A stretch of DNA of 64,000 nucleotides from Burkholderiales bacterium (GCA_035518095.1 DATIXX010000028.1:1-64000), one strand, 5' to 3'; shown: positions 24,907 to 35,964, numbered from the stretch's first letter. Translations and numbers: made by a program. The notes: generated by a model not told the origin, from the letters alone.

Positions 24907-25353
24907 ATGTTTCAGGGAGCGTCAACGATCAATTTGGACGCGAAAGGCCGCCTCGCCGTCCCGACGCGACATCGTGACGCTCTGCAAAATCAAAGCACGG
25001 GAAAACTCGTGCTAACTGCGCACCCCGACAGCTGCCTCCTCCTTTATCCCTACGCAGCTTGGGAACCGATTCGAGTAAAAGTTATGGGCTTCCCAAGCCT
25101 GGACCGCCAGGCAAGCCTCTGGAAGCGCTTATTGGTTGGATTTGCCGAAGAGGTGGAGCTTGACGCAGCGGGACGCGTGCTGATTTCTCCCGAGCTTCGA
25201 ACTTTTGCGGCTCTCGAGAAACGCGTGATGATGGTCGGCCAAGGCAGCCATTTTGAAATATGGAACCTGGAAGCCTGGAATAAACAACTGGAGCAACTTA
25301 CAACGCAAAACAACAACACGCTGCCACCAGGCATGGAGAATTTTTCGCTCTGA
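24907..25353 (+). CDS. mraZ: Transcriptional regulator MraZ
   Basis: The 148-residue protein begins MFQGASTINLDAKGRLAVPT and repeats an AbrB-like half: EVELDAAGRVLISPELR. Two such DNA-binding motifs make the MraZ fold, which assembles into rings and represses the dcw operon. The frame is open 14 codons further up (ATG 24865), but the family begins MFQGA. A G-rich block ending GGAG lies only 1 nt before ATG 24907, unusually tight. rsmH starts 8 bp after the stop. Confidence 0.95.
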   Translation: MFQGASTINLDAKGRLAVPTRHRDALQNQSTGKLVLTAHPDSCLLLYPYAAWEPIRVKVMGFPSLDRQASLWKRLLVGFAEEVELDAAGRVLISPELRTFAALEKRVMMVGQGSHFEIWNLEAWNKQLEQLTTQNNNTLPPGMENFSL

Positions 25354-25361
25354 GTTCGTAA

Positions 25362-26327
25362 ATGAACTCACAGCATATAGCAGTTCTGTTGGATGAAGCG
25401 ATCAGGGCGCTTAACGTACGGCCTGACGGAGTTTACGTGGATTGTACTTTCGGACAGGGCGGCCATAGCCGTGCAGTTCTGGGAAAACTCGCGGCTAACG
25501 GACGCCTGATTGCGCTGGATAGAGATATGACGGCGGTTGCCGCAGGGCGCGCGATTACCGATGCTCGTTTTTGCATTGTGCACGGCGCGTTTGGCGCATT
25601 GCGCCAAACGCTTCGGGAACTGAATGTACATCAGGTGGACGGAGTGTTGTTGGATCTTGGGGTGTCTGCACCGCAGCTACAACAAGCGGCGCGCGGCTTC
25701 AGCTTCCGCATTGACGGGCCGCTCGATATGCGCATGGATACCACTCGCGGGCAAACGGTCGCGCAGTGGCTGGCTCGCGCGTCCGAAGAGGAGATCAGGG
25801 AGGTCATAGAAGAATATGGCGAGGAACGGTTTGCTAAACAGATTGCAAGAAAGATTGTTGCGGATCGAGCGCGGGGACCTATTAGTACCACACGGCAGCT
25901 TGCCCAGATCGTGGCAAAAGCCGTTCGCACGCGCGAGCCAAACCAGGACCCGGCGACGCGCACATTTCAAGCTCTACGGATTTACATCAATCAGGAGCTC
26001 GAGGAATTGTCGATAGCATTGCCGCAGGTGGTGCAAGTGCTTCGACCATTCGGCAGGTTGGTTGTCATCAGCTTTCACTCGCTTGAAGACCGGTTAGTGA
26101 AGCGTTTTATGCGTGACATGGCGAAATCCGATTCTTTACCCGAGAAGTTGCCAATACGAGCCTCGGATATGGAGCAACCCCAATTGCGCGTGATCGGGAG
26201 GCCGATCAGACCCAGCACGCAGGAAATTCGGGCTAATCCTCGCGCGCGCAGCGCGGTAATGCGCATTGCCGAGCGTACGCAAACAACAAGAAATCCGGGC
26301 GCGGCAAGCCTGGGTGAAACTCTTTAA
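25362..26327 (+). CDS. rsmH: 16S rRNA N4-methyltransferase RsmH
   Basis: The 321-residue enzyme methylates N4 of C1402 in 16S rRNA, the same nucleotide whose ribose is modified by RsmI (21556-22416). Visible motifs are [10 protein letters not shown] at the start, [14 protein letters not shown] (SAM loop), [28 protein letters not shown] and [16 protein letters not shown]. It sits between mraZ and ftsL, as in most dcw clusters. Confidence 0.97.
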   Translation: MNSQHIAVLLDEAIRALNVRPDGVYVDCTFGQGGHSRAVLGKLAANGRLIALDRDMTAVAAGRAITDARFCIVHGAFGALRQTLRELNVHQVDGVLLDLGVSAPQLQQAARGFSFRIDGPLDMRMDTTRGQTVAQWLARASEEEIREVIEEYGEERFAKQIARKIVADRARGPISTTRQLAQIVAKAVRTREPNQDPATRTFQALRIYINQELEELSIALPQVVQVLRPFGRLVVISFHSLEDRLVKRFMRDMAKSDSLPEKLPIRASDMEQPQLRVIGRPIRPSTQEIRANPRARSAVMRIAERTQTTRNPGAASLGETL

Positions 26328-26338
26328 CAATCTCAGCC

Positions 26339-26629
26339 GTGACCAGACTGAACCTCTTATTGGCGCTTATAACCATAGCCTGTGCGCTGGGTGTCGTGAC
26401 ATCGCAGCACAAAGCGCGCAACTTGTTTGCGGAACTGCAGAAGCAACAAGAATTATCGAGTCAACTTGACGTGGAATGGGGACAACTTCAGCTTGAGCAG
26501 AGCACTTGGGCGACGCACGCGCGCATTGAAAAGATCGCCAGTCGAATTTTGCAAATGCACGTGCCCGATGCCAAGCATACCCAAGTGATCACGCGCGAGC
26601 CTATTCCAGCGGGGAGATCGCATGAATAG
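26339..26629 (+). CDS. ftsL: Cell division protein FtsL
   Basis: The 96-residue bitopic protein has a short cytoplasmic N-terminus, one transmembrane segment (about residues 4-22, LLLALITIACALGVVTS) and a periplasmic coiled coil (about 28-60, LFAELQKQQELSSQL). FtsL joins FtsB and FtsQ to activate the septal synthase FtsW-FtsI. The start is GTG 26339. The tail overlaps ftsI by 8 bp. Sequence similarity in this family is low; position and topology carry the call. Confidence 0.9.
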   Translation: MTRLNLLLALITIACALGVVTSQHKARNLFAELQKQQELSSQLDVEWGQLQLEQSTWATHARIEKIASRILQMHVPDAKHTQVITREPIPAGRSHE

Positions 26630-28352
26630 CCACGCCAACCCCGCCCTGAGGCTAAGACTGCCGGCGTGGCGGGCGCGCATGGTTCTGCTTGCGGTAATGG
26701 CCTGGTTTTGCGTCCTCGCCGGACGCGCATTTTACCTGCAAGGTATGCATAACGATTTTCTGCAGCAAGAAGGAGACGCCCGCTACAGCCGCGTAATCGA
26801 AATCACGGCCCACCGCGGGATGATTACTGATCGCTCCGGCGAGCCGCTGGCGATCAGTACGCCAGTGGAATCAGTATGGGCGAGCCCGGCCGACGTCGAG
26901 ATCACGCCCCAAAAACAGAAGCAGTTGGCAAGATTGCTCGGAATCGACAACACCGAGATCAGCAAACGCCTGCATGAACGTGACCGGGAATTCGTGTACC
27001 TGAAGCGCCAGCTTTCCCCGGAAGATGCAGCCAAAATCGTGCAGCTGGGAATTCCCGGCGTGTTTTTGCAGCGCGAGTATCGACGTTATTACCCGGCAGG
27101 CGAGGTCATGGCGCATTTGTTGGGATTCACCGATATAGATGACAACGGCCAGGAAGGGCTGGAGCTTGCGTATCAGGATTGGCTTGCCGGCAAGCCGGGC
27201 AGCCGCCGCGTCATCAAGGACCGGCTCGGACACATCGTCGAAGACGTGGAGAGCATCAAAGTCCCACAGGAAGGGCACGCGCTCACGCTCAGCATAGACG
27301 GCAAAATTCAGTATCTCGCCTACCGCGAGATTAAGCAGGCGGTGGAAATGCAGCGCGCCAGGGCCGGTGGAATTGTGGTGCTGGATGCTAGGACCGGCGA
27401 AGTGCTGGCGCTGGCTAGCGTGCCTTCTTACAACCCCAACAACCGCACTAAGTTTAATCCGCGGCGCACACGCAACCGGGTTATCACTGATTTATTCGAG
27501 CCGGGTTCCACCCTCAAGCCGTTTACCATTGCGGCTGCGCTGGAAGCGGGAGTAGTCACGCCAAACAGCGTGATTGAAACTGCCCCTGGGGAATTCAACG
27601 TGGGCAACGCGACCATTCACGATGCGCACCGCGAAGGGGCGCTGACGGTGGCGCAAATCATACAGAAATCAAGCAATATCGGCGCGGCGAAAATTGCGCT
27701 GTCGTTGACGTCGCAATCACTGTGGAACATTTTCAACCGCGTCGGGTTCGGTACGACGCCGCGCTCGGGGTTTCCGGGGGAGGCGTCCGGAAAACTGCGT
27801 TCCTATAAAACCTGGCGACCGATTGAGCAGGCAACCATGTCCTACGGCCATGGCATTTCGGTGAGCCTCATACAGTTGGCACGAGCCTATACGATTTTCG
27901 CAACCGACGGCAAATTGCTTCCCCTATCCCTGTTGAAGCTGAACTCGGCGCCGAGCGGCAACCGGGTCATTTCGGCGGCAACTGCGCGCGCGGTGCGCAA
28001 CATGCTGGAACTGGTCGTGGAACCGGGTGGCACCGCACCGCGCGCGCAGATACTCGGTTATCGCGTCGCCGGGAAGACCGGAACTGCTCACAAACTCGAA
28101 GATGGAAGCTATGTTGGTGATCGCTACGTGTCTTCGTTTGTTGGAATGGCACCTGCTTCAGCCCCGCGCTTGATCGTTGCCGTGATGCTGGATGAACCCT
28201 CGGCTGGCGAATATTACGGCGGGATTGTCGCCGCGCCGGTATTCAGCCGAGTTACGGCGGGAGCCCTGCGTTCGCTGGATATTCCGCCCGATGCGCCAGC
28301 CAACACCGTTTTACCGCCTGCTGATCTGCCTGTGGTGAAGGAGGAAGTATGA
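26622..28352 (+). CDS. ftsI: Septal peptidoglycan transpeptidase FtsI (PBP3)
   Basis: The 576-residue class B penicillin-binding protein has an N-terminal membrane anchor (about residues 20-38) and a pedestal domain beginning RYSRVIEITAHRGMITDRSG. The transpeptidase domain carries the three active-site motifs: STLK (in FEPGSTLKPFTIAAA), SSN (in QKSSNIGAAKI) and KTG (in RVAGKTGTAHK). It cross-links septal peptidoglycan together with FtsW, encoded at 33727. It overlaps ftsL by 8 bp and murE by 4 bp. Confidence 0.97.
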   Translation: MNSHANPALRLRLPAWRARMVLLAVMAWFCVLAGRAFYLQGMHNDFLQQEGDARYSRVIEITAHRGMITDRSGEPLAISTPVESVWASPADVEITPQKQKQLARLLGIDNTEISKRLHERDREFVYLKRQLSPEDAAKIVQLGIPGVFLQREYRRYYPAGEVMAHLLGFTDIDDNGQEGLELAYQDWLAGKPGSRRVIKDRLGHIVEDVESIKVPQEGHALTLSIDGKIQYLAYREIKQAVEMQRARAGGIVVLDARTGEVLALASVPSYNPNNRTKFNPRRTRNRVITDLFEPGSTLKPFTIAAALEAGVVTPNSVIETAPGEFNVGNATIHDAHREGALTVAQIIQKSSNIGAAKIALSLTSQSLWNIFNRVGFGTTPRSGFPGEASGKLRSYKTWRPIEQATMSYGHGISVSLIQLARAYTIFATDGKLLPLSLLKLNSAPSGNRVISAATARAVRNMLELVVEPGGTAPRAQILGYRVAGKTGTAHKLEDGSYVGDRYVSSFVGMAPASAPRLIVAVMLDEPSAGEYYGGIVAAPVFSRVTAGALRSLDIPPDAPANTVLPPADLPVVKEEV

Positions 28353-29821
28353 GTTGCGGACCGGCAGACGCCACGGACGTGGAAGCCAACGTCTTTCAGC
28401 GCTTGGGCGTAAAAGTGCAGCGTCTGGCCACCGACAGCCGCAAAGTGCAAGCAGGGGATACGTTTTTGGCGTATCCGGGCGAAACGTTAGACGGGCGCAA
28501 ATTCATTGCGCAAGCGATCGCGGAGGGCGCGAATTCAGTGCTGTGGGAAAGCGAAAGTTTTGACTGGAAACCTGAATGGCATGTGGCGAATCTGGGCGTC
28601 AGGGGGTTGCGCAACAAGATTGGCGGACTTGCAAGTTACATATACGGTCAGCCGTCGCAGAAACTCTGGGTCATTGGGGTCACCGGCACCAACGGTAAAA
28701 CCTCATGCAGCCACTGGATTGCGCAATGCTTGACACAACTCGGAAAAAAAACCGCAGTGCTGGGAACACTCGGTAATGGTTTTCTCGACACGCTGGAGCC
28801 TAGTCTCAATGCGACGCCCGATGCGGTGTTATTGCAGGCGCAGTTGGCAAATTTCGTGGAACAGGGGGCGCAGTGCGTGGCCATTGAGGTTTCTTCGCAC
28901 AGCCTGGTGCAGGGACGGGTCAACGGCGTGGAATTTGATATCGCGTTGTTCACCAATCTTTCGCGCGACCATCTGGACTATCACGGCAACATGAAGGCTT
29001 ATGCCGCGGCCAAAGCCAGGCTATTTCATTGGCCCAGTCTGCAGTACGCCATCATCAACATCGACGATCGTTTTGGCGAGGAGCTCGCCGGCGACCTGAA
29101 GCAAGCACCGGTAACGGTTCTCGGTTACGGCCTGGGGAAAGGCCAAATTTCCGGTCACCACTTAAATTTGAGCAAGCACGGGCTGAACCTGGAAATTGTT
29201 ACGTCGTGGGGCCAGGCGAAGTTGCAAAGTCGCATGCTCGGCGCCTTTAACGCAAGCAATTTGTTGGGCGTGCTTGCGACACTGCTCGCGAGCGAAGTAC
29301 CTCTGGTGGATGCGGTACGGGTGTTGGGCGAAGTGCGGGCAGTTCGCGGGCGCCTGCAAATGTTGAGCGAGAAGGGCAAGCCGACGGTAGTCGTGGATTA
29401 CGCGCACACCCCCGATGCGCTGGAAAAGGTGCTGCACGTGCTGCGTGGAATTTTAAACGGCGGGGGAAAGGCGAAATTAATCTGCGTGTTTGGCTGCGGC
29501 GGTGAACGCGACCGCGGCAAACGCGCGCTGATGGGGGAAGTGGCGTCGCGTTTAGCGGACTTTTCGATTGTTACCAACGATAACCCGCGTGGCGAAGCGC
29601 CGAGCGCGATTATTGAGGACATCGTGAGCGGCATGCAGCCTAATCACCGTGTAATCGAAGACCGGGCCGTGGCGATCGAGCGCGCGATAGCTGAGGCGAA
29701 CGAACGCGACCTCGTGCTGATCGCCGGCAAGGGACACGAAATGCATCAGGAGATCAACGGAGTGAAATTGCCGTTCAACGACCTCGAGGTGGCGAAAAAC
29801 GCGCTGCATCAGAAAGCTTAA
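28349..29821 (+). CDS. murE: UDP-MurNAc-tripeptide synthetase MurE
   Basis: The 490-residue ligase adds the third amino acid to UDP-MurNAc-L-Ala-D-Glu. The ATP loop is VTGTNGKTSCSHWIAQ. The central domain has EVSSHSL and FTNLSRDHLDYHG, and the C-domain has VDYAHTPDALEKVL. The motif DNPR (in VTNDNPRGEAPS) is the known determinant for meso-diaminopimelate, so the wall is of the Gram-negative mDAP type. ATG 28349 overlaps the ftsI stop by 4 bp. Confidence 0.97.
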   Translation: MSCGPADATDVEANVFQRLGVKVQRLATDSRKVQAGDTFLAYPGETLDGRKFIAQAIAEGANSVLWESESFDWKPEWHVANLGVRGLRNKIGGLASYIYGQPSQKLWVIGVTGTNGKTSCSHWIAQCLTQLGKKTAVLGTLGNGFLDTLEPSLNATPDAVLLQAQLANFVEQGAQCVAIEVSSHSLVQGRVNGVEFDIALFTNLSRDHLDYHGNMKAYAAAKARLFHWPSLQYAIINIDDRFGEELAGDLKQAPVTVLGYGLGKGQISGHHLNLSKHGLNLEIVTSWGQAKLQSRMLGAFNASNLLGVLATLLASEVPLVDAVRVLGEVRAVRGRLQMLSEKGKPTVVVDYAHTPDALEKVLHVLRGILNGGGKAKLICVFGCGGERDRGKRALMGEVASRLADFSIVTNDNPRGEAPSAIIEDIVSGMQPNHRVIEDRAVAIERAIAEANERDLVLIAGKGHEMHQEINGVKLPFNDLEVAKNALHQKA

Positions 29822-29829
29822 TAAGCTCC

Positions 29830-31185
29830 ATGCTTGATTTGCAGCAAGCGGCGGCGGCGATAAGCGCAGTTGTAAAAGGAGAAAATGTGACATTTTCTGC
29901 AGTGAGCTCGGATACGCGTACCCTGAAAAGCGGAGAGCTTTTCGTCGCGCTCAAAGGCGAGCACTACGATGGTCGCGATTTTCTGGTTCAGGCGCGTCAA
30001 AAAGGCGCCGTCGCCGCGCTGGTCGCCGAAGCAGAACCTGCAAATATTAGCGGATTGCCGCTGCTCGTTGTAAAAGATACGCGCGCATCGCTGGGAATGC
30101 TCGCGGCGTATTGGCGCAGCCGCTTTGACATTCCCGTTGTCGGGTTGACCGGCAGCAACGGCAAGACCACGGTTAAAGAGATGCTTGCAAGCATCTTGCG
30201 CATGGCCGCGGGATCACCGCATGCGGTACTCGCGACCCGCGGCAACCTCAACAACGACATCGGCGTACCACTTACCTTGCTGGAAATGCGCAGCCACCAT
30301 CGTTATGCCGTCATTGAAATGGGTACCAACCATCCCGGAGAAATTTCCTATTTGACCCGCCTGACGAAACCTGATGTCGCGCTGGTAAATAATGCCGCGC
30401 GTGCCCATCTTTCAGGTTTGATTTCAGTGGAGCAGGTGGCGCGCGCCAAGGGCGAGATATTTGAAGGATTGTCCAAAAACGGCGTGGCGGTGATCAACGC
30501 CGACGATCAATACGCGGAATTGTGGCGCAGGTCTTGTGCGGACAGACGCGTTCTCGATTTCGGCTTCGACCGTCCTGCGGCGATCAGTGCGCGCTGCGCG
30601 CTGCGCGGCAGTGGAGCGGATCTCGAAGTGGAAACCGGCGCGGGTGAAATTCATATCAAGTTGCAAGTCGCCGGACAGCATAACGCCAGGAACGCTCTTG
30701 CTGCAGCCACTTGCGCGCTGGCTCTGGGTATCAAGCGCGAAGCAATCAGCGCCGGACTTTCCGCATTCGCCGGAGTCAAAGGAAGGCTGCAGCGCAAGCG
30801 CGGCAAAAGCGGCGCGCTGTTAATTGACGACACCTACAACGCCAACCCCGAGTCGGTGCGCGCCGCGGTAGACGTATTAAGCGCAGAAGCAGGGAAAAAA
30901 GTTCTGGTGCTGGGGGATATGGGGGAACTCGGCACACAGGGTCCGGCTTTGCATGAAGAAATTGGAACGCAGGCAAAAGACGCCGGTATCGACGTGCTGT
31001 ATACGCTGGGCGAACTTGCGGCTGGCGCGGCACTGCAATTCGGCAAAGGGGGAAGGCATTTTACACAGATCGAGGAACTGCTCGCCGAAGTTGAGAAACT
31101 GCTAGCCCCGGATGTCGCGGTGCTGGTCAAAGGCTCACGCTTCATGCGAATGGAAAGAATAGTGGAAAGGTTGGCCGCTGAATGA
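29830..31185 (+). CDS. murF: UDP-MurNAc-tripeptide-D-alanyl-D-alanine ligase MurF
   Basis: The 451-residue enzyme attaches D-Ala-D-Ala to complete the UDP-MurNAc-pentapeptide. Motifs are the N-terminal VSSDTRTLKSGELFVALKG, the ATP loop GLTGSNGKTTVKEML, AVIEMGTNHPGEI, NNAARAHL and DDTYNANPESV. It lies 8 bp after murE. The dipeptide substrate is made by Ddl, encoded at 38603 in the same cluster. Confidence 0.97.
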   Translation: MLDLQQAAAAISAVVKGENVTFSAVSSDTRTLKSGELFVALKGEHYDGRDFLVQARQKGAVAALVAEAEPANISGLPLLVVKDTRASLGMLAAYWRSRFDIPVVGLTGSNGKTTVKEMLASILRMAAGSPHAVLATRGNLNNDIGVPLTLLEMRSHHRYAVIEMGTNHPGEISYLTRLTKPDVALVNNAARAHLSGLISVEQVARAKGEIFEGLSKNGVAVINADDQYAELWRRSCADRRVLDFGFDRPAAISARCALRGSGADLEVETGAGEIHIKLQVAGQHNARNALAAATCALALGIKREAISAGLSAFAGVKGRLQRKRGKSGALLIDDTYNANPESVRAAVDVLSAEAGKKVLVLGDMGELGTQGPALHEEIGTQAKDAGIDVLYTLGELAAGAALQFGKGGRHFTQIEELLAEVEKLLAPDVAVLVKGSRFMRMERIVERLAAE

Positions 31186-31228
31186 TTGGCTGTGATCCGG
31201 GTTTAACGCCCAAAAACGGAGTTGGAGT

Positions 31229-32314
31229 ATGTTGCTTGCGTTAGCACAATGGCTTGCCCAGGACATGCGCGCATTCAACGTGTTCAATTACATCACGTTG
31301 CGCGCCGTGCTGGCGACGCTGACGGCATTGCTGATTTCTTTCGTCGTCGGTCCGGCGATGATTAAAAAGCTCACCGCCTATAAAATCGGGCAAGCGGTGC
31401 GTGACGATGGCCCAAGCTCGCATCTGAGCAAAGTCGGCACGCCGACCATGGGCGGCGCCTTGATTCTGGTGTCCATCGCATCGACTAGTTTGTTGTGGGC
31501 GGATTTGCGCAACCGTTTTATTTGGGTGACGCTGCTGGTCACGCTGGGCTTCGGCCTGATTGGCTGGGTCGACGATTATCGAAAAGTCGTGCGGCGCGAT
31601 CCGCATGGGCTATCGGCGCGGAGCAAGTTTTTCTGGCAGTCGTTGATCGGTCTTGCCGCCGCGCTGTTTCTTGCTTTTAGCGCCACCTTGCCGGCGCAAA
31701 CGATTTTCATTGTGCCGTTCTTCAAGCATGTCGCCTACCCGCTCGGCACCATCGGGTTTGTCTTCATGACATATTTGGTTATCGTGGGGTCAAGCAATGC
31801 GGTGAACCTCACCGACGGACTGGATGGTCTGGCCATCATGCCAACGGTGATGGTCGGCAGTGCACTCGGTGTGTTCGCTTATGTGGCCGGTCACGCGATA
31901 TTTTCCAAATATCTCGGCTTTCCCTACATCCCCGGTGCCGGAGAGTTAACGGTATTTTGCGCCGCTCTCGCCGGCGCGGGATTGGCTTTCCTGTGGTTTA
32001 ACGTCTATCCGGCGGAAGTGTTCATGGGCGATGTGGGTGCCCTGGGGCTCGGCGCCGCTCTCGGCGTGGTGGCGGTGATCGTGCGCCAGGAAATTGTCCT
32101 ATTCATCATGGGCGGCGTGTTTGTGGTGGAAACGCTTTCTGTGGTGCTGCAGGTGGCCTCATTTAAATTGACCGGGAAACGCATATTCCGCATGGCACCG
32201 CTGCACCACCACTATGAATTAAAGGGCTGGAAAGAAAACCAGGTGGTGGTGCGCTTCTGGATCATCACCATGATGCTGGTTTTAATCGGTCTTTCCACGC
32301 TCAAACTGCGCTAA
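31229..32314 (+). CDS. mraY: Phospho-MurNAc-pentapeptide transferase MraY
   Basis: This 361-residue polytopic enzyme (about ten membrane helices) transfers phospho-MurNAc-pentapeptide to undecaprenyl phosphate, making lipid I. Catalytic and family motifs are visible: [24 protein letters not shown] (the first aspartates), [32 protein letters not shown] and [17 protein letters not shown] precedes ATG 31229. The 43-bp gap after murF is one of the few spaces in this part of the cluster. Confidence 0.97.
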   Translation: MLLALAQWLAQDMRAFNVFNYITLRAVLATLTALLISFVVGPAMIKKLTAYKIGQAVRDDGPSSHLSKVGTPTMGGALILVSIASTSLLWADLRNRFIWVTLLVTLGFGLIGWVDDYRKVVRRDPHGLSARSKFFWQSLIGLAAALFLAFSATLPAQTIFIVPFFKHVAYPLGTIGFVFMTYLVIVGSSNAVNLTDGLDGLAIMPTVMVGSALGVFAYVAGHAIFSKYLGFPYIPGAGELTVFCAALAGAGLAFLWFNVYPAEVFMGDVGALGLGAALGVVAVIVRQEIVLFIMGGVFVVETLSVVLQVASFKLTGKRIFRMAPLHHHYELKGWKENQVVVRFWIITMMLVLIGLSTLKLR

Positions 32315-32319
32315 CGGAA

Positions 32320-33726
32320 ATGAATATTGAACTTTCGGGAAAAAGGATTTTAGTGCTGGGACTGGGCGACAGTGGCTTGTCCATGACGCGCTGGCTTCAC
32401 CGTCACGGCGCGCAGGTGCGTGTGGCTGACAGTCGCAAATATCCCCCGCATGCGGAACAACTCGCCCGCGAAATGCCGCTCGTGGCGCTGGAGACGGGCA
32501 CCTTCCGCAGCACCAGTTTCAATGGAATAGACGTGATTGCAATCAGCCCCGGCGTTGCCCTCCGGGAGCCTCGGGTTTCTGAGGCTCTTAACGCCGGGGT
32601 TTTTGTTGTGGGGGATGTGGAGCTATTTGCGCAGGCTCTCAAATCGCATGCTGAGACCAAGGTGATTGCTATAACGGGCTCCAACGGCAAGAGCACCGTG
32701 ACCAGCATGGTGGGCGCGATGAGCCGGTCTGCCGGAATCAACACCGTGGTTGCGGGCAACATCGGTCTTCCGGTGCTGGATGCGTTGGCGCAGGTGGAAA
32801 CGGCACTTAGCCACGGGAAAACTGCGCCCGATCTGTTCGTACTGGAGCTGTCCAGCTTCCAGCTGGAAACAACTTATAGCCTCGATGCCAGCGCAGCAAC
32901 GGTATTGAACCTGTGTCAGGACCATCTGGACCGTTATGACAGCATGCACGAATACGCGGCAGCGAAGGCGCGCATTTTCTCGGGTCACGGGGTGCAGGTT
33001 GTGAACCGCGACGACGAAATCAGCGGGCGCCTTGCCGATCCCGCGCGAACTGTTCTGAATTTTGGTCTGGGGGAACCCGGTGGCGACCGGGAGTGGGGCA
33101 TGGTTGTTTCCGGTGGAGAACCGTGGCTTGCGCAGGGCGAAATGAAACTAATGCCGCTTGGAGAATTGCCGCTCGCCGGTTCGCACAACGCAGCCAACGC
33201 GTTAGCCGCACTGGCGCTGTGTCGGGCGTGCGACATGGAATATGCGCCGCTGCTTGTGGCGCTCAAGAAATTTACAGGATTGCCGCATCGTATGCAAAAG
33301 GTGGCTGAAATCCGCGGCGTGGCGTTTTACGACGATTCGAAAGGCACCAATGTTGGCGCTACCGTCGCAGCGCTTTCGGGTATTGAGAAAAAAGCTGTGC
33401 TGGTTGCCGGCGGAGACGGCAAGGGTCAGGACTTTTCTCCGCTTAAATCGGCTATCGCCGCTCATGCCCGCGCGGTGGTGCTCATCGGTCGCGATGCGGA
33501 CAAGATCGCCAAAGCCATTGCCGGCTGCGGCATACCGCTGCTGCGCGCCGCCGACATGGAAGACGCGGTGCTACTGGCTTTCAGCAAAGCGCAGCCGGGC
33601 GATGCGGTGCTGCTTTCGCCCGCTTGCGCGAGTTTTGACATGTTCCGCGATTATGAGCATCGAGCCGAAGTTTTCTCGCGCGCAGTCCAGGGTTTGCAAA
33701 CTCAGCTCAAGGTTGGAGCGAATTAG
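32320..33726 (+). CDS. murD: UDP-MurNAc-L-alanine-D-glutamate ligase MurD
   Basis: The 468-residue ligase adds D-glutamate to UDP-MurNAc-L-Ala. It has an N-terminal Rossmann domain (LVLGLGDSGLSMTRWL), the ATP loop AITGSNGKSTVTSMV, VLELSSFQLE, LNLCQDHLDRY and a C-domain with FYDDSKGTNVGAT and SPACASFDMF. It is 5 bp after mraY and abuts ftsW with no gap, suggesting translational coupling. Confidence 0.97.
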   Translation: MNIELSGKRILVLGLGDSGLSMTRWLHRHGAQVRVADSRKYPPHAEQLAREMPLVALETGTFRSTSFNGIDVIAISPGVALREPRVSEALNAGVFVVGDVELFAQALKSHAETKVIAITGSNGKSTVTSMVGAMSRSAGINTVVAGNIGLPVLDALAQVETALSHGKTAPDLFVLELSSFQLETTYSLDASAATVLNLCQDHLDRYDSMHEYAAAKARIFSGHGVQVVNRDDEISGRLADPARTVLNFGLGEPGGDREWGMVVSGGEPWLAQGEMKLMPLGELPLAGSHNAANALAALALCRACDMEYAPLLVALKKFTGLPHRMQKVAEIRGVAFYDDSKGTNVGATVAALSGIEKKAVLVAGGDGKGQDFSPLKSAIAAHARAVVLIGRDADKIAKAIAGCGIPLLRAADMEDAVLLAFSKAQPGDAVLLSPACASFDMFRDYEHRAEVFSRAVQGLQTQLKVGAN

Positions 33727-34881
33727 ATGGCCTACCAGCTGCAGAAAAAGCGCGCACCGCTCCAAGCATATGACGAATCGCTCGTTTGGGTGACGCTGTC
33801 GCTGCTGGGCCTAGGGCTGGTGATGGTGTATTCCGCATCGATTGCGATTGCCGAGGCCGGCAAATGGCATCAGCCGACATATTTTCTGATACGCCACGCG
33901 CTGTTTATCGGAGTCGGCGTCGCCCTGGGAGGGATGGCATATCAATTGCCGATGCGCCTTTGGCAACGCATGTCTCGTTACCTGTTCTTGCTAGGCGCGA
34001 GCCTGCTGGTACTGGTGCTGATACCCGGTATTGGTCGGGAAGTCAACGGCGGGCAACGATGGCTGCCGCTGTTTTTCGTTAACCTGCAGCCATCCGAATT
34101 CATGAAACTGGTAGTGGTGATTTATGCGGCCGATTACACGGTTCGCAAGGCTGCCTACATGCACAGCTTGCGCCGCGGTTTCCTGCCCATGTTGCTGGTG
34201 ATGCTGCTGATCGGAGGGCTCTTGCTGCAGGAGCCGGATTTTGGCGCATTCGCAGTTATTGCCGCGATCGCAATGGCAATCCTGTTTCTGGGTGGAATGA
34301 ACTGGAAGCTTTTTGCCGGATTGATCGTCATGCTTGTAATCGGTTTCCTGCTGTTAATCTGGACTTCGCCTTACCGCATGCAGCGCGTTGTCGGCTTCAT
34401 GGATCCTTGGGCCGATCCTTTTGGCACCGGATACCAATTGAGCCATGCGTTGATTGCTTTCGGACGCGGTGAATGGTTGGGCGTCGGGCTTGGGGGCAGC
34501 GTTGAAAAACTGCTTTACCTGCCGGAGGCGTATACCGATTTTCTGCTCGCTGTGATCGCGGAAGAACTTGGATTCGCTGGCGTCATTGCAGTCATCGCAT
34601 TGTTTGCGTGGCTGGTGATGCGGGCATTCGCCGTTGGCCGTCAGGCGACTTACTTGGAACGCTATTTTCCCGCGCTGGTGGCGCAAGGCATCGGCGTATG
34701 GATCGCTGTGCAGGCGATCATCAATATAGGAGTCAACATGGGCGTGCTGCCGACCAAAGGTTTGACTTTGCCACTCATGAGCTTTGGCGGCAGCGGAATG
34801 GTTGCAAACTGTATTGCAATTGCATTGTTACTGCGAGTGGATTGGGAGAATCGCCAGCTGATGCGGGGGAAACCGGTATAG
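33727..34881 (+). CDS. ftsW: Septal peptidoglycan glycosyltransferase FtsW
   Basis: The 384-residue SEDS protein has about ten membrane helices. It shows [11 protein letters not shown] early, the NGGQRWLPL region, [10 protein letters not shown] and [12 protein letters not shown] late, all SEDS signatures. FtsW polymerises glycan strands at the septum and works with FtsI, encoded upstream. It abuts murD and murG without spacing, as expected for a co-translated dcw segment. Confidence 0.96.
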   Translation: MAYQLQKKRAPLQAYDESLVWVTLSLLGLGLVMVYSASIAIAEAGKWHQPTYFLIRHALFIGVGVALGGMAYQLPMRLWQRMSRYLFLLGASLLVLVLIPGIGREVNGGQRWLPLFFVNLQPSEFMKLVVVIYAADYTVRKAAYMHSLRRGFLPMLLVMLLIGGLLLQEPDFGAFAVIAAIAMAILFLGGMNWKLFAGLIVMLVIGFLLLIWTSPYRMQRVVGFMDPWADPFGTGYQLSHALIAFGRGEWLGVGLGGSVEKLLYLPEAYTDFLLAVIAEELGFAGVIAVIALFAWLVMRAFAVGRQATYLERYFPALVAQGIGVWIAVQAIINIGVNMGVLPTKGLTLPLMSFGGSGMVANCIAIALLLRVDWENRQLMRGKPV

Positions 34882-35964
34882 ATGAGCCGCACGATCTTAA
34901 TCATGGCGGGAGGCACCGGCGGCCATGTGTTTCCCGCGTTGGCCGTGGCGGAGTATTTGAAGCAGCAGGGATGGCGCGTGGTATGGCTGGGCACGCGCAA
35001 AGGCATGGAGGCAAAGTTGGTTGCGCAGCAAGGATATGACATGGCATGGGTGAATTTCTCGGGAGTGAGAGGAAAGGGCGCGTTGCGCTTTTTGTTGCTG
35101 CCGATTGAGCTTTTGGTTGCGCTCTGGCAGTCGGCCCGCGTGATTTTCAGGCAGCGGCCGGATGTGGTTCTGGGCATGGGCGGTTACGTCGCTTTCCCCG
35201 GGGGAATGACGGCTTCCCTGTTGAACAGGCCGCTGTTGATTCACGAGCAGAATTCGATCGCGGGGTTGGCTAACAAAGTGCTGGCAAAACTCGCAGACCG
35301 AGTTTTAGTGGCGTTCCCTGGCGCATTCGGTGCCGCAAAACCCGCCAATCAAATAGTCACTGGCAATCCGGTGCGTAGCAGTATCGTTGCTCTTGCGCCG
35401 CCTCAAGCGCGCTATGCCGATCGTACCGGGAATTTGCGCTTGCTGGTCATTGGAGGAAGCTTGGGGGCGGAGGTTCTCAATACAACCGTGCCGCCTGCGC
35501 TGGCGCTTCTGCCGGCGCAGTCCCGGCCGATCGTTACGCATCAATCAGGCGCACGGCATCTGGCCGCGCTCAAGGAGGGCTATGCCCGCGCGGGCGTCGA
35601 GGCCCGCGTTGAGCCCTTCATCGACGACATGGCGCGCTGCTATGCGAAATCCGATTTGGTGATCTGCCGCGCGGGTGCGATCACAGTTTCTGAAATTGCC
35701 GCTGCGGGCATCGCCAGCATCCTGGTGCCCTTTCCGTACGCGGCAGACGATCACCAGACGCACAACGCTCGCTTCCTATCGGAGCGCGGCGCGGCGTGGC
35801 TGCTGCCGCAAAGCGAGTTGAGCCCGAGCTCGCTCGCCGACCTATTGCGGGGGATTAGCCGCGAGCAATTGCTGCAAGCCGCGAGCCGTGCTCGGGAGCT
35901 TGGGAAACCGGATGCCACCCAGTCGGTGGCACGGCAGTGCATGGAGTTGGCGCATGAGGCATGA
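34882..35964 (+). CDS. murG: UDP-GlcNAc transferase MurG (lipid II synthesis)
   Basis: The 360-residue GT-B enzyme adds GlcNAc to lipid I on the inner face of the membrane. The two glycine-rich loops of the N-domain are visible: [19 protein letters not shown] and [26 protein letters not shown] follows, and the C-domain has [14 protein letters not shown] and [16 protein letters not shown]. It abuts ftsW. A 147-bp gap follows before murC, unusual for this cluster; it shows no confident gene. Confidence 0.97.
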   Translation: MSRTILIMAGGTGGHVFPALAVAEYLKQQGWRVVWLGTRKGMEAKLVAQQGYDMAWVNFSGVRGKGALRFLLLPIELLVALWQSARVIFRQRPDVVLGMGGYVAFPGGMTASLLNRPLLIHEQNSIAGLANKVLAKLADRVLVAFPGAFGAAKPANQIVTGNPVRSSIVALAPPQARYADRTGNLRLLVIGGSLGAEVLNTTVPPALALLPAQSRPIVTHQSGARHLAALKEGYARAGVEARVEPFIDDMARCYAKSDLVICRAGAITVSEIAAAGIASILVPFPYAADDHQTHNARFLSERGAAWLLPQSELSPSSLADLLRGISREQLLQAASRARELGKPDATQSVARQCMELAHEA